A stretch of 41,428 bases of DNA from the NCBI GenBank assembly GCA_947481685.1, contig CANKHA010000021.1, positions 1 through 41,428 on the forward strand, read 5' to 3'. Both the position numbers and the translations under genes were made by a program. Shown here piece after piece: positions 8,593 through 18,255 of this stretch. The stretch's first letter is position 1; each line of letters begins with the position of its first letter. The notes under the pieces are model-generated. The model saw only the letters and a list, made by a program, of their open reading frames with translations, ran no database searches and had not been told where the DNA came from. This stretch comes from Bradyrhizobiaceae bacterium. GTDB taxonomy: Bacteria; Pseudomonadota; Alphaproteobacteria; Rhizobiales; Xanthobacteraceae.

Positions 8593-9461
8593 TACCGGCT
8601 GAACTTCGGCACGAAATTTCCCGGCGCCGCCTCGCTGACAGGCACCTGCACAGGTGCGTGAACCAGCCGCTTCCGCATCATGCCGATCAATTGCCCGAGC
8701 GGCATCGGCTTGGCAAACAGATAGCCCTGCCCGATGTCGCAGCCCATCGACTGCAGCTTGTGGCTTTCGTGCATGGTCTCGATGCCTTCGGCCACCGTCT
8801 TGAGGCCGAAACGCTTGCCGAGTTCGACGATGGTTTCGCACAAGCCCGCGTTTACCTTGTCGATGTTGCAATTCATCACATAGCTGCGGTCGATCTTCAG
8901 CTCGCTAAACGGAAGCTGCTTCAAACGCGCCAGCGAGGAATAGCCGGCGCCGAAATCATCCAGCGCCAGCGTGCAATGGAACGTGCGCAATGCCTCAGCA
9001 ACGTCATTGGCAATCTGGATGTCATTGATGATCTCATCCTCGGTGACTTCCATGATCAGGCCGGGCCAGTTGTCCGCGCGGGGACGTTCCTCGCGCAGGA
9101 TCTGTGCGATCGGCAGCTTGACCAGGGCAGAGACAGGCACGTTGACGGAGAGCTTCACCGAAATGCCATGCGCGGCGCAGGATTCCCAATCGCGCAATGC
9201 CGTGATGATCACGCGCTCGGTCAGCTCCAGCATCTGGTCTTCGGTCGCGCCCGGCAGGAACACGCCGGGCGGCACCATCGCGCCGTTTGGCTTGCGCGCA
9301 CGCACCAGTGCTTCTGCACCGACGAGACGCAATGTCCGCAGATCGATTTTCGGCTGATACCAGAGATCGAACCAGTTTCGGCGCAGCACATCGTCGAGCG
9401 TCACCTTGCCATCGGCAGGTTCGCTCGCGCGCCCGAACAGGTTCTTGATCGCACCCAGCAT
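8592..9461 (-). CDS. EAL-domain cyclic-di-GMP phosphodiesterase
   Basis: The 289-residue protein is almost entirely one EAL domain that should cleave c-di-GMP to pGpG, lowering the signal that favours biofilm over motility. Residues 30-260 carry the catalytic set: WYQPKIDL, GAEALVR with Glu50-Ala51-Leu52, KLSVNVP (metal Asn), IMEVTEDE (metal Glu), LALDDFGAGYSSL (Asp pair), LKIDRSYV (catalytic Lys), TVAEGIET and GQGYLFAKPM. Because all these residues are present, it is probably an active enzyme rather than a degenerate sensor. No GGDEF, PAS or membrane segment is attached, so it is a free-standing cytoplasmic EAL protein. No good Shine-Dalgarno precedes the ATG. Confidence 0.93.
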   Translation of the reverse strand: MLGAIKNLFGRASEPADGKVTLDDVLRRNWFDLWYQPKIDLRTLRLVGAEALVRARKPNGAMVPPGVFLPGATEDQMLELTERVIITALRDWESCAAHGISVKLSVNVPVSALVKLPIAQILREERPRADNWPGLIMEVTEDEIINDIQIANDVAEALRTFHCTLALDDFGAGYSSLARLKQLPFSELKIDRSYVMNCNIDKVNAGLCETIVELGKRFGLKTVAEGIETMHESHKLQSMGCDIGQGYLFAKPMPLGQLIGMMRKRLVHAPVQVPVSEAAPGNFVPKFSR

Positions 9462-9620
9462 GACGACACACGCGTTTCAGCGATGGCGGCCAAATCGCAG
9501 CAGTTGCGCGTAGTCATAGGAGGTTGCCATCCGCATACCGTTAATGGAGGCGTGCTGAAAGCGGGCATGCTTTCTAGTCGGTATTTTATGGGTTCGATGA
9601 GGGAAGCGTTACCAGTAATT

Positions 9621-9773
9621 GTCATCCCGGACGGCGAGTTCACGAGCCTATCCGGGACCCATATGTCTGAACGTTGGGTCCCGGCTCTCGCACTCAGGTC
9701 GGCTGTAGCCGACCTGAGCAATCAATATTGCCGATCTCGGGTAAACCCGAGATCGGTGCTCGGCCGGGATGAC
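9621..9773. repeat. 153-bp inverted-repeat-bounded element with two perfect internal hairpins
   Basis: The element starts GTCATCCCGG (9621-9630) and ends CCGGGATGAC (9764-9773), a perfect 10-bp terminal inverted repeat. Inside are two perfect 12-bp stems with two-base loops: 9693-9704 with 9707-9718 (CTCAGGTCGGCT) and 9731-9742 with 9745-9756 (CCGATCTCGGGT). The outer sequence, including GGGACCCATA and GGGTCCCGGCTCTCGC, resembles the dispersed palindromic elements common in Bradyrhizobium-type genomes. It fills most of the gap between the EAL gene and the stop of the EF-G-like gene; 9462-9620 shows nothing else. Confidence 0.85.
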
Positions 9774-9783
9774 TAGCAATAAT

Positions 9784-11856
9784 TCACGCCGCCGCAGCAC
9801 TGGTTCTTTTCGCCGCAACAATCTGTTCTGCCGTTCGTCCTGTCAGTTCGGCCATATGGTCAAATTTGGAAGTGAAGCTGCCCACGCCCGCGGTGGCGGA
9901 CCTCACCTCTACAATCAGATTGCCGATCTCGACCTCCGGCATCATGGCGCGCACGGTATCCCAGCCTGGCCAGTCCTCGCGGGTATCGAAGCCGAGGATC
10001 TGCCCACGCCGGCCGGACATGATGGCGTTGATTTTTGCCGTCGCATCGTTCGGGCAAACGATCTCCACCGCATGGATCGGCTCCAGCAGCACCGGCTGGC
10101 ATTGTGGCAAGGCGTCGGCCACGCCGATGCGGCCGGCCTGCCGGAACGCCATGTCGGAGGAATCCACCGTGTGATAGGAGCCGTCGATCAGCGCCACCGC
10201 GATATCGACCACCGGAAATCCCAGTGGCCCGTGCTTGAGCGCGTCGAGCACGCCTTCTTCCACCGACGGGATGTAATTGCGCGGCACCACACCACCGGTG
10301 ATCTTTTCCTCGAATTTGAAACCAGAGCTGCGCGGCAACGGCTTGATGTCGAGCACCACATCGCCGAACTGACCGTGACCGCCGGATTGCTTCTTGTGAC
10401 GTCCACGCTGCTGCGCGCCTTTGCGAATGGTCTCGCGATAACCGACCGCGGGCGGCCGGGTCACAACAGTAACGCCAAAGCGATCGGACAGGCGTTCGCC
10501 CGCGACGCGCAGATGCATCTCCCCCTGGCCCCATATCACCACTTCATGGGTTTCCGGATTGTGGAACATCGCGAGCGATGGATCTTCTTCCACCAGCTTG
10601 TGCAGCGCCTGCCCAAGCTTGACGTCGTCCTTGCGATCCTTGGCGGCGGCGGCAATCGCAAGCACCGGCGGATGAGGCTTGATGCTGCCGATCTGCGCCG
10701 GGGCCTGCTTGCCTGACGACAACGTTTGGCCGGTCTCGGCGTGATCGAGTTTTCCGAGCGCGACGGTGTCACCGAGCGTAGCGGCGGCGGATCGTTTTTC
10801 CGATTGCTGTCCGAACGGTTTAAACAGGCCGGCCACGCGGTCTGCCGTATCGGACGGCCCGACCATCTGCGCACCTTCGGCGATGGAGCCTCCGAGCACG
10901 CGGGCAATCGACATTTTGCCGCCATGGGCAGTGTGCAGGGTCTTCATCACATAGGCGACGGCATCGCTGCCCGCGGCCTTCACACCTAGGCGCTTTGCCG
11001 TGGTTTCGGCGGTAGGCGCCTCATGCCGCAAGGCCTTCATCAACCGCAACACGCCGTTGGTGCGGGTGGCGGAACCGAGCAGGACAGGGCAGACCAGACC
11101 TTCGCGCAATTCCTTCGCAAGATCCTCAAACACCTTGTCGCGTGGCGGCGGGATGTCTTCGAGCAATTGCTCCATCAGTTCGTCGTCGTGATCGGCCAAT
11201 GTCTCCAACATGGAGAAGCGCGCGGTTTTTTCCCGCGACAGCGCGTCGCCGTCGAGCGTGATGACTTCGGAGGCCGCGTGCTCCTTGTAGACAAAGGCGC
11301 GTTCCAGCGCGAGATCGACGAAGCCGGTGATGATATCGCCGGAAAACGTCGGCAACTGGCGCAACAGCAATTTGCAACGCGACGCGGGCTGCAGCAGCGG
11401 CAGCACGTCATGAACGGCAGCGGTAGCCTTGTCGATCTTGTTGAGGAACAGGAAGTGCGGGATCTTTTGCTCTTCCAGTTCGCGCAGGATGATTTGCAAT
11501 TGCGGGATTTTCTTGTCGTCCATCTCGCAGACGACAACGGCGGCATCGATGCCCGGCAGGGCGGCGCGCATGTCGTACGCGAATTCAACCGAGCCGGGAC
11601 AATCGATGAAAGTATAGCTGTCGCCCATGAAGGTCGTGGTGGCAGCGGACAGCTCCACGCTCATGTGATGAGCACGCGCTTCCTTGCTGGCATCGCCGAC
11701 AGCGGTGCCGGCTTCCACCGTGCCCTGGCGCGGAATCGCACCGGTGCGGGCAAGGATCGCTTCAAGCAGCGTTGTCTTGCCGCTCTGGAAGGGGCCCACC
11801 AGTGCGATACACCGGGGACCCTTGGGACTTGTGCCGTTTCCGTTTCCTGTTGCCAT
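9784..11856 (-). CDS. EF-G-like translational GTPase (EF-G II type paralogue)
   Basis: The 690-residue protein has the five-domain layout of elongation factor G and probably acts on the ribosome in an accessory role. GTPase motifs: GPFQSGKTT (21-29), DCPGS (85-89), NKID (139-142) and GSAT near 260. Domain II onwards is recognisable (LGDTVALGKLDHAETG, GQGEMHLRVAGERL, GRHKKQSGGHGQFGDVV of domain IV, PVLLEPIHAVEI of domain V). It differs from the main EF-G: the G3 motif is DCPGS instead of DTPGH, so the histidine that triggers GTP hydrolysis is Ser89, and the G1 loop is GPFQSGKTT rather than GHIDAGKTT. The ATG at 11856 is preferred over a GTG two codons earlier because GGGAGG sits five bases upstream. 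Not part of a str operon, supporting a paralogue role. Confidence 0.88.
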   Translation of the reverse strand: MATGNGNGTSPKGPRCIALVGPFQSGKTTLLEAILARTGAIPRQGTVEAGTAVGDASKEARAHHMSVELSAATTTFMGDSYTFIDCPGSVEFAYDMRAALPGIDAAVVVCEMDDKKIPQLQIILRELEEQKIPHFLFLNKIDKATAAVHDVLPLLQPASRCKLLLRQLPTFSGDIITGFVDLALERAFVYKEHAASEVITLDGDALSREKTARFSMLETLADHDDELMEQLLEDIPPPRDKVFEDLAKELREGLVCPVLLGSATRTNGVLRLMKALRHEAPTAETTAKRLGVKAAGSDAVAYVMKTLHTAHGGKMSIARVLGGSIAEGAQMVGPSDTADRVAGLFKPFGQQSEKRSAAATLGDTVALGKLDHAETGQTLSSGKQAPAQIGSIKPHPPVLAIAAAAKDRKDDVKLGQALHKLVEEDPSLAMFHNPETHEVVIWGQGEMHLRVAGERLSDRFGVTVVTRPPAVGYRETIRKGAQQRGRHKKQSGGHGQFGDVVLDIKPLPRSSGFKFEEKITGGVVPRNYIPSVEEGVLDALKHGPLGFPVVDIAVALIDGSYHTVDSSDMAFRQAGRIGVADALPQCQPVLLEPIHAVEIVCPNDATAKINAIMSGRRGQILGFDTREDWPGWDTVRAMMPEVEIGNLIVEVRSATAGVGSFTSKFDHMAELTGRTAEQIVAAKRTSAAAA

Positions 11857-12063
11857 GAACACCTCCCGTGCTGCATGGCGCTGGCCGGAGTGTCCCGGTC
11901 AGACGCCGGAATGCCTATCGTTTCGAACGCGTTCGAGATTGGCAAGTATCACTTTGGTGATGTCTGGTTTCGTGCGCAAAATACCACCGCGCGTTATTTC
12001 AATGTGGGAATGCCAAAATGCACCTGAGGGATCAATGGCATCCGGCATCGCAAGCCATAAACA
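11857..12063. promoter_or_regulatory. Upstream region of the EF-G-like gene with a 14-bp perfect palindrome
   Basis: TCGAACGCGTTCGA at 11923-11936 is a perfect palindrome about 70 bases upstream of the EF-G-like start codon. It could be an operator for that gene, but chance in GC-rich DNA is possible. Nothing else was recognised in this gap. Confidence 0.3.
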
Positions 12064-12092
12064 AAACGGCCACGCACAAGGCGCGGCCGTTT
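12064..12092 (-). terminator. Rho-independent terminator of the aminotransferase gene
   Basis: AAACGGCC (12064-12071) and GGCCGTTT (12085-12092) form a perfect 8-bp stem with a 13-base loop. Read on the minus strand the stem ends in TTTTGTTT. It follows the aminotransferase stop by about 20 bases, and a T-rich tail on the other strand could also make it bidirectional. Confidence 0.75.
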
Positions 12093-12114
12093 CATTTTCA
12101 GGCTTTGCCGTAAA

Positions 12115-13461
<1,347 letters not shown>

Positions 13462-13474
13462 TTAAGACGGCCGC

Positions 13475-14833
13475 ATGGGCGGACTGATGGCATCTCTGCG
13501 CGGCGGCTCCTGGCTTACCCGGGAGCGTATGCTGCTGTGGGCCGTTTCGGCGATGATCGCCGCTGCCGCGGGCCTGCTTTATGTTCTTATCACCGCCAGC
13601 GGACTGATCGACTACCAGGGACGTCCCATCGGCACTGACTTCTCCAACGTCTATGCTGCCGGCACCTATGTGCTGGAGGGGCGCCCGGAGGCACCCTTCG
13701 ATTCTCCCACCCAGCATGCCCGCGAGCAGAAGATTTTCGGAGAGGCGACGCCGTTTTACGGCTGGCACTATCCGCCGTTCTTCCTGGCCATCGCCGCCTT
13801 GCTGGCGCTCCTGCCCTATCTCCCTGCGCTCGCGGTTTGGCAGGGTACGACACTGGCGCTCTATCTCTGGTCGATCCGGGCAATCACTTCGTCATGGCCG
13901 GGCTTGTCCCGGCCATCCACGTCTTTGCCTCAAACAAATTCAGATGAAGCCGTGGATACCCGGGAGACGCAGACAAGTTTACGCAGTCTGCGCAAGCTGG
14001 ACTGCGATGCCGGGCATAACGGGTGGCTCCCTCTCCTGCTCGCGCTGGCCTTCCCTGCCGTCTTCGTCAATCTCGGCCACGGCCATAATGGCTTCCTCAC
14101 TGCCGCTTTGATGGGCTTCGCGCTGCTGCTGCTCGACACCAGACCCATTGTGGCAGGCATCCTGTTCGGCCTGCTCGCCTACAAGCCGCAATTCGGATTG
14201 ATGATCCCGCTGGTGCTGATCGCCACCGGCCGCTGGAAAACATTTTCGGCGGCGGGATTTATGGTTGCCCTGCTGGCGATCGGCGCGACGCTCGCGTTCG
14301 GCGTGAAAGTCTGGCCCGCCTTCCTCGAAGGCAGCCGCTTCACCCGCGAGGTCGTGCTCGAAGCCGGTGACACCGGCTGGTACAAGATTCAAAGCATCTT
14401 TGCCTGGGCTCGGATGTGGGGCGCGCCGGTGGCAGCCGCTTACGCGATCCAAACCATTGCAAGCATCGCGCTCGCGATTGCCGTGACATGGATGTGGCGC
14501 AGCAGCATTTCCATCCGCTTAAAAGCAGCCGCACTCATTTTCGCGGCGCTGCTATCGACACCCTACAGCCTCGATTACGATCTGATGGTGCTGGCCCCCG
14601 CCATCGCCTTCTGGGCGGGTGACGGGATGTCGCGGGGATTCCATCCGTGGGAAAAAACCATGCTGGCCACGCTTTGGATTTTACCGCTGATCGCGCGCAC
14701 CTTCGCGGAGGCGACGTTTATTCCGCTCACGCCACCGCTGCTGCTCGCCGCCTTCGCGCTCTTGCTGCACCGCACTGCAATTGAAACCAGCGCGCCACTT
14801 CTCTGGATTTTTCCACGCCGCACTGCGGAATGA
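13475..14833 (+). CDS. GT87 / DUF2029-like membrane glycosyltransferase with a repeat-encoded insert
   Basis: The 452-residue protein has about ten predicted membrane helices and fits the GT-C fold of DUF2029 (GT87) glycosyltransferases, which use polyprenyl-phosphate sugars on the outer face of the inner membrane. The start region MGGLMASLRGG is followed by helix 1 and then GTDFSNVYAAGTYVLEGRPEAPFD, which holds the Asp typical of the catalytic first loop. FYGWHYPPFFL and NLGHGHNGFL are also typical. Between WSIRAITS and the next helix the frame passes through a palindromic repeat (13891-14021) that adds about 43 residues (WPGLSRPSTSLPQTNS and on). No frameshift results. Acceptor and sugar are unknown. 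Confidence 0.8.
   Translation: MGGLMASLRGGSWLTRERMLLWAVSAMIAAAAGLLYVLITASGLIDYQGRPIGTDFSNVYAAGTYVLEGRPEAPFDSPTQHAREQKIFGEATPFYGWHYPPFFLAIAALLALLPYLPALAVWQGTTLALYLWSIRAITSSWPGLSRPSTSLPQTNSDEAVDTRETQTSLRSLRKLDCDAGHNGWLPLLLALAFPAVFVNLGHGHNGFLTAALMGFALLLLDTRPIVAGILFGLLAYKPQFGLMIPLVLIATGRWKTFSAAGFMVALLAIGATLAFGVKVWPAFLEGSRFTREVVLEAGDTGWYKIQSIFAWARMWGAPVAAAYAIQTIASIALAIAVTWMWRSSISIRLKAAALIFAALLSTPYSLDYDLMVLAPAIAFWAGDGMSRGFHPWEKTMLATLWILPLIARTFAEATFIPLTPPLLLAAFALLLHRTAIETSAPLLWIFPRRTAE
13891..14021. repeat. Palindromic repeat inserted in frame in the GT87-like gene
   Basis: GTCATGGCCGGG at 13891-13902 begins the element, whose first part is a perfect stem GGCCGGG / CCCGGCC (13896-13902 and 13908-13914). 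CCACG near 13918 pairs with CGTGG near 13953, and the right end ATGCCGGGCATAAC mirrors the left end imperfectly. The style (GTCATGGCCGGGCTTGTCCCGGCCATCCACG) matches dispersed palindromic elements known from related genomes, normally intergenic. Confidence 0.75.
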
Positions 14834-14994
14834 TCGTCCCGCACGCGCGCTTGCACGCAGAATATTTGTCTCAAATGAGTCTCAGCAGCGACGCACACCC
14901 GCTGTGTTACGGGCTGTGTCATCCTTGCCTTGCATTCGCCTGACTTTATTTGCCCTATCGAGTCGTGAGGGCTTCACTTTCCGGGCGAGGGTCG
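14834..14994. other. Short intergenic region before the GST gene
   Basis: No gene was recognised. An in-frame upstream extension of the GST gene to 14950 exists but lacks a ribosome site and homologous sequence. A promoter is expected here. Confidence 0.4.
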
Positions 14995-15627
14995 ATGTAC
15001 ACGCTCTATTCCATGCAGCGGTCGGGCAACAGCTACAAGGTACGCCTTGTGCTGGCGAAGCTCGGCATTCCTTATCGGCTGGAAGAAGTCGATATCCTGA
15101 AGGGCGACAGCCACACGCCGGAATTCCTTGCGATGAATCCGACCGGCCAGGTGCCGCTGCTCGAAGTCGAACCCGGCCGTTATCTCGCCGAGTCCAATGC
15201 CATCATCTGGTACCTCGCAGGCGGCACGGGGCTGACGCCCGATGACCGCATCCAGCGCGCAACGGCGTTGCAATGGATGTTCTTCGAACAGCACAGTCTC
15301 GAACCCAATATCGGCGCCGCCTGGTTCTGGCTTGCGTTGCAGAAGGGCGGCCGTGAGCTGCAGCAGCATGCGCTGGAAGACTGGATGGAAGAAGGTCATC
15401 GTGCGCTCGGCGTGATGGACAAGCACCTCAAGCAGCAACGCTTCTTCGTCGATAACCGCCTGACCGTCGCCGATCTCGCGCTCTATGCCTATACGCATAT
15501 CGCAGACCAATGCGACTATGACCTCAGCGGCTTCCCTTATGTGCGCGCCTGGATCGACCGCGTTGCCGCGGCGCCCCATCACGTCGCAATGGATTGGCAG
15601 GCTGCTGACGTCGTCGCGGCGGAATAA
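14995..15627 (+). CDS. Glutathione S-transferase family protein
   Basis: The 210-residue cytoplasmic protein has the two GST domains. The thioredoxin-like N-terminal domain (1-80) shows YTLYSMQRSGNSYKVRLVLAKLGI, with Ser10 or nearby residues for glutathione activation, the cis-proline in NPTGQVPLLE (residues 50-59) and ESNAIIWYLA for the gamma-glutamyl site. The helical C-terminal domain ends with RLTVADLALYAYTHIADQ, the conserved N-capping Asp motif. The start at 14995 gives the usual GST length and has a GAGGG-like ribosome site. Substrate unknown; it may be a detoxification or thiol-transfer enzyme. Neighbours give no clue. Confidence 0.92.
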   Translation: MYTLYSMQRSGNSYKVRLVLAKLGIPYRLEEVDILKGDSHTPEFLAMNPTGQVPLLEVEPGRYLAESNAIIWYLAGGTGLTPDDRIQRATALQWMFFEQHSLEPNIGAAWFWLALQKGGRELQQHALEDWMEEGHRALGVMDKHLKQQRFFVDNRLTVADLALYAYTHIADQCDYDLSGFPYVRAWIDRVAAAPHHVAMDWQAADVVAAE

Positions 15628-15770
15628 CCCCAAGCCGATTTTAACCTTTTGTTAACCGGCGCCATCAAAACGCCGCCGTTCGCCAATCGCTTCGCCGTAG
15701 TGTGGCCGGGTGCGCGCCCGCATTTTGCAGCAAATTTGCTCGCATGCCCTCGATTCGCACAGGCCAAGCC

Positions 15771-16064
15771 ATGCGCCAGGATTTGTTTGAAGATGTAATT
15801 GACAGGGGCGGCTTCGCGCCGACGTTGCCCTACCGCGAGAGAAAGCGGCAGCGCACTGCGCTGACGCTGTTCGCCAGCCTCGCGCTTGCGTTCTGCACGG
15901 TCGTCGCCGTTACCGTTGTTTCGATCGGGATCGCGCAAGCGCAGATGCTCGTCGCAGCCAAGGCCGGAGACGGCAATCTTGCGATTGCCTTCCTGGTCTG
16001 CAGCATCGTTGTCGGCGCAATTGTCGGGGCGATCTACCGCCACCGCCAGCAGCGGCCGCGCTGA
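15771..16064 (+). CDS. Small two-helix membrane protein, hypothetical
   Basis: The product (97 residues from the ATG at 15771; a start at 15744 would add nine) begins MRQDLFEDVIDRGGFAPTLPYRERKRQR, followed by two hydrophobic segments (about residues 32-58 and 68-86) and a basic tail YRHRQQRPR. It is probably an inner-membrane hairpin with both ends inside. GC-rich third codon positions agree with a real gene. I do not recognise the family. It precedes the PQQ dehydrogenase by 61 bases on the same strand, so they may be cotranscribed. Confidence 0.55.
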   Translation: MRQDLFEDVIDRGGFAPTLPYRERKRQRTALTLFASLALAFCTVVAVTVVSIGIAQAQMLVAAKAGDGNLAIAFLVCSIVVGAIVGAIYRHRQQRPR

Positions 16065-16125
16065 AAGTGGCTCTACGCGGCGCTGGGTCGCGGAACGCGC
16101 CTCGGACTCATCTGTTATCGTCCAG

Positions 16126-17271
16126 ATGATGTCGACCCGCACTATCCTCCTCGCCATTTTGTCTGCCGCTGTGCCCAGCGTTCAGGGCGCTTCGAGCGCT
16201 TTTGCCGCGACGCAAACCTTTTCCTCCGCGTCCGGCCCCATTCAGGTCGAGACCATCGTCGATGGCCTGCAATATCCCTGGGCGCTCGCCTTCCTGCCCG
16301 ACGGCCGCATGCTGGTCACGGAGCGGCCGGGCCGTCTGCGCATCGTCACGGCTGACGGCAAGACGTCCGAGCCGGTAGCGGGACTGCCCCAGGTCTTCGC
16401 GCGCGGTCAGGGTGGCTTGCTCGACGTCGCCGTCGATCGCGCCTTTTCGCAGAACCGCACGATCTATTTCTGTTTCGCCGAGCCGTTCCAGTCCGGTGGC
16501 CGCACAGCGCTGGCCCGTGCCCGGCTGGCCGAGGGTCCGTATATCGAAGAAATGCGGATCGTCTTTCGTCAGGACGGCCCGGTATCGTCCGGCAATCATT
16601 TTGGCTGTCGCATCGTGCAGATGCCTGACAACACGCTGTTCCTCACCATGGGGGATCATTTCACCACACGGAATGAAGCGCAGAACCTTTCCAATCACCT
16701 TGGAAAGATCGTCCGCATCGCACCGGACGGCGCGGTGCCGAACGACAATCCTTTTCTCGGACGCCGCGGCGTGAAGCCGGAGATCTGGAGTTATGGCCAC
16801 CGCAATGCGCAAGGCGCCGCGATCAATCCGGTTTCCGGAAAACTCTGGATGCATGAGCACGGCCCGCGCGGTGGCGACGAGATCAACATTCCACAGGCGG
16901 GGAAAAATTACGGCTGGCCGGTAATCGGATTCGGCATCGACTATAACGGCGCAAAGATCCACGAAGGCACGCAGAAGGCCGGTATGGAGCAGCCGATCCG
17001 GCAATGGACGCCGGTGATCGCGCCCTCTGGCATGGCCTTCTACACCGGAAGCCTGTTTCCGAAATGGAAGAACAACCTCTTCATCGGCGGCCTGGCCTCG
17101 CAGGCGCTGGTGCGTCTCGAACTCGACGGCGAGAAGGTCACGAAAGAAGAACGGCTGTTGCAGGAGATGAAAGAGCGCATCCGCGATGTTCGCGCCGGCC
17201 CGGACGGCGCACTATGGCTCCTCACCGATAGCCCTGACGGTCAACTTCTGCGGCTTACGCCGGGTGAGTGA
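16126..17271 (+). CDS. Soluble PQQ-dependent aldose sugar dehydrogenase
   Basis: The 381-residue product has a signal peptide (to about residue 30, PSVQGASSAFA) and one six-bladed propeller of the GSDH type. It oxidises sugars to lactones in the periplasm with PQQ and Ca2+. Characteristic parts are LQYPWALAFLPDGRMLVTERPGRLRIV, SSGNHFGCRIV, SYGHRNAQGAAINP, the Ca/PQQ stretch HEHGPRGGDEINIP and AGKNYGWPVIGFG, and IAPSGMAFYTG. Two ATG codons in a row (16126, 16129) serve as start; the much longer upstream frame is spurious. No PQQ synthesis genes are in the window. The gene ends exactly where the stop of the convergent DUF486 gene begins. Confidence 0.9.
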   Translation: MMSTRTILLAILSAAVPSVQGASSAFAATQTFSSASGPIQVETIVDGLQYPWALAFLPDGRMLVTERPGRLRIVTADGKTSEPVAGLPQVFARGQGGLLDVAVDRAFSQNRTIYFCFAEPFQSGGRTALARARLAEGPYIEEMRIVFRQDGPVSSGNHFGCRIVQMPDNTLFLTMGDHFTTRNEAQNLSNHLGKIVRIAPDGAVPNDNPFLGRRGVKPEIWSYGHRNAQGAAINPVSGKLWMHEHGPRGGDEINIPQAGKNYGWPVIGFGIDYNGAKIHEGTQKAGMEQPIRQWTPVIAPSGMAFYTGSLFPKWKNNLFIGGLASQALVRLELDGEKVTKEERLLQEMKERIRDVRAGPDGALWLLTDSPDGQLLRLTPGE

Positions 17272-17622
17272 TCACCAACGGTGAAAGATGAAGAACGCGC
17301 CTGCTACGATGAGGGCGAAGCCGACAGCATGGTTCCAGCTCAATGACTCTTTCAGGTAAAGCACCGAAAACGCTGCAAACACCAGCAGCGTAATGACCTC
17401 CTGCATGGTCTTGAGCTGGGCGGTGGAATAAACCGCGCTGCCCCAGCGGTTGGCGGGGACCGCCATGCAGTATTCGACGAGCGCGATGCCCCAGCTCACC
17501 AGGATTACCGCCAGCAGCGGCGATTCCTTGAAACGCAGATGCCCGTACCAGGCAAAGGTCATGAAAACGTTGGATCCTATGAGCAGCAGGATCGGCGTCA
17601 GGTAAGGCGAAATAGTAGGCAT
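17272..17622 (-). CDS. DUF486 membrane protein (DMT superfamily, four helices)
   Basis: The 116-residue product has four hydrophobic segments and the family features MTFAWYGHLRF, LVSWGIALVEYCMAVPANRWG and LKTMQEVITLLVFAAFSVLYLKE, then NHAVGFALIVAGAFFIF. DUF486 proteins are small integral membrane proteins related to drug/metabolite transporters (EmrE-like), of unknown substrate. The start at 17622 (MPTISPYLTP) is chosen by homology and length. Converges with the PQQ dehydrogenase without a gap. Confidence 0.9.
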   Translation of the reverse strand: MPTISPYLTPILLLIGSNVFMTFAWYGHLRFKESPLLAVILVSWGIALVEYCMAVPANRWGSAVYSTAQLKTMQEVITLLVFAAFSVLYLKESLSWNHAVGFALIVAGAFFIFHRW

Positions 17623-17743
17623 GGGATGCACCGTTCTGGGATGGGAGACCCGTGATATCACGGGCAAACACATTTCGGACAAGCCGGTTTGCTTCTCAAT
17701 TCATGGGTGACTACAACCCCGACCGAATATTGGAAATAGCATC

Positions 17744-18247
17744 GTGATCAACCTTCGCCGCGCGACAGTTTTGGCCCTCTTCCATCTATTGTTTGGGAGC
17801 CTTTTGGTTCCAGGCGCCGCACGCGCGACCGACTTCCGGATCGGATCGCTTCGCATCGAGCAGCCCTGGTCGGTTGCTACGCCCAAGGGGGCCAAGGTGG
17901 GCGTCGGCTATATGAAGATCACCAACGAAGGCGCGCAGGCCGACCGCCTGATCGGTATGACCAGCCCCGCCGCACGCAAGGTCGCCATGCACGACATGGT
18001 GCATGAAGGCGACGTGATGAGAATGCGACAGCTCGAGAACGGTCTTGAGATCAAGCCCGGCGAAACGGTTGAACTCGCCCCCCAAGGCAAGCATGTGATG
18101 TTCGAGGATCTCGCCGCGCCGCTGACCGAAGGCGATCGCGTGAAGAGCACGCTGATGTTCGAAAAGGCCGGTGGCATCGATGTTGAGTTTGCCGTCGAGG
18201 CGTTGGGGACCAAAATGCCGGCAATGCCGGCCATGCATAAACATTAA
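17744..18247 (+). CDS. Periplasmic copper chaperone PCu(A)C
   Basis: The 167-residue product begins at GTG 17744 with a signal peptide (to ARA, about residue 28). It is a PCuAC (DUF461) protein that binds Cu(I) and delivers it to the CuA/CuB sites of cytochrome oxidase, or supplies copper in the periplasm. The copper ligands are His83, Met94, His117 and Met119 (MHDMVHEGDVMRMRQL and GKHVMFEDL), which fit the family pattern within one residue. The C-terminal tail KMPAMPAMHKH adds a Met/His-rich segment that could bind more copper. It converges with the CopCD gene, eight bases apart. Confidence 0.93.
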   Translation: MINLRRATVLALFHLLFGSLLVPGAARATDFRIGSLRIEQPWSVATPKGAKVGVGYMKITNEGAQADRLIGMTSPAARKVAMHDMVHEGDVMRMRQLENGLEIKPGETVELAPQGKHVMFEDLAAPLTEGDRVKSTLMFEKAGGIDVEFAVEALGTKMPAMPAMHKH

Positions 18248-18255
18248 AAGGTCCT

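Noticed and set aside
8541-9776. A 411-codon plus-strand frame opposite the EAL gene.
   Set aside because: Antisense shadow; the EAL domain on the other strand has all catalytic residues.
9769-10716. A 315-codon plus-strand frame opposite the EF-G-like gene.
   Set aside because: Antisense shadow with His/Arg-rich composition; EF-G domains IV and V are on the other strand.
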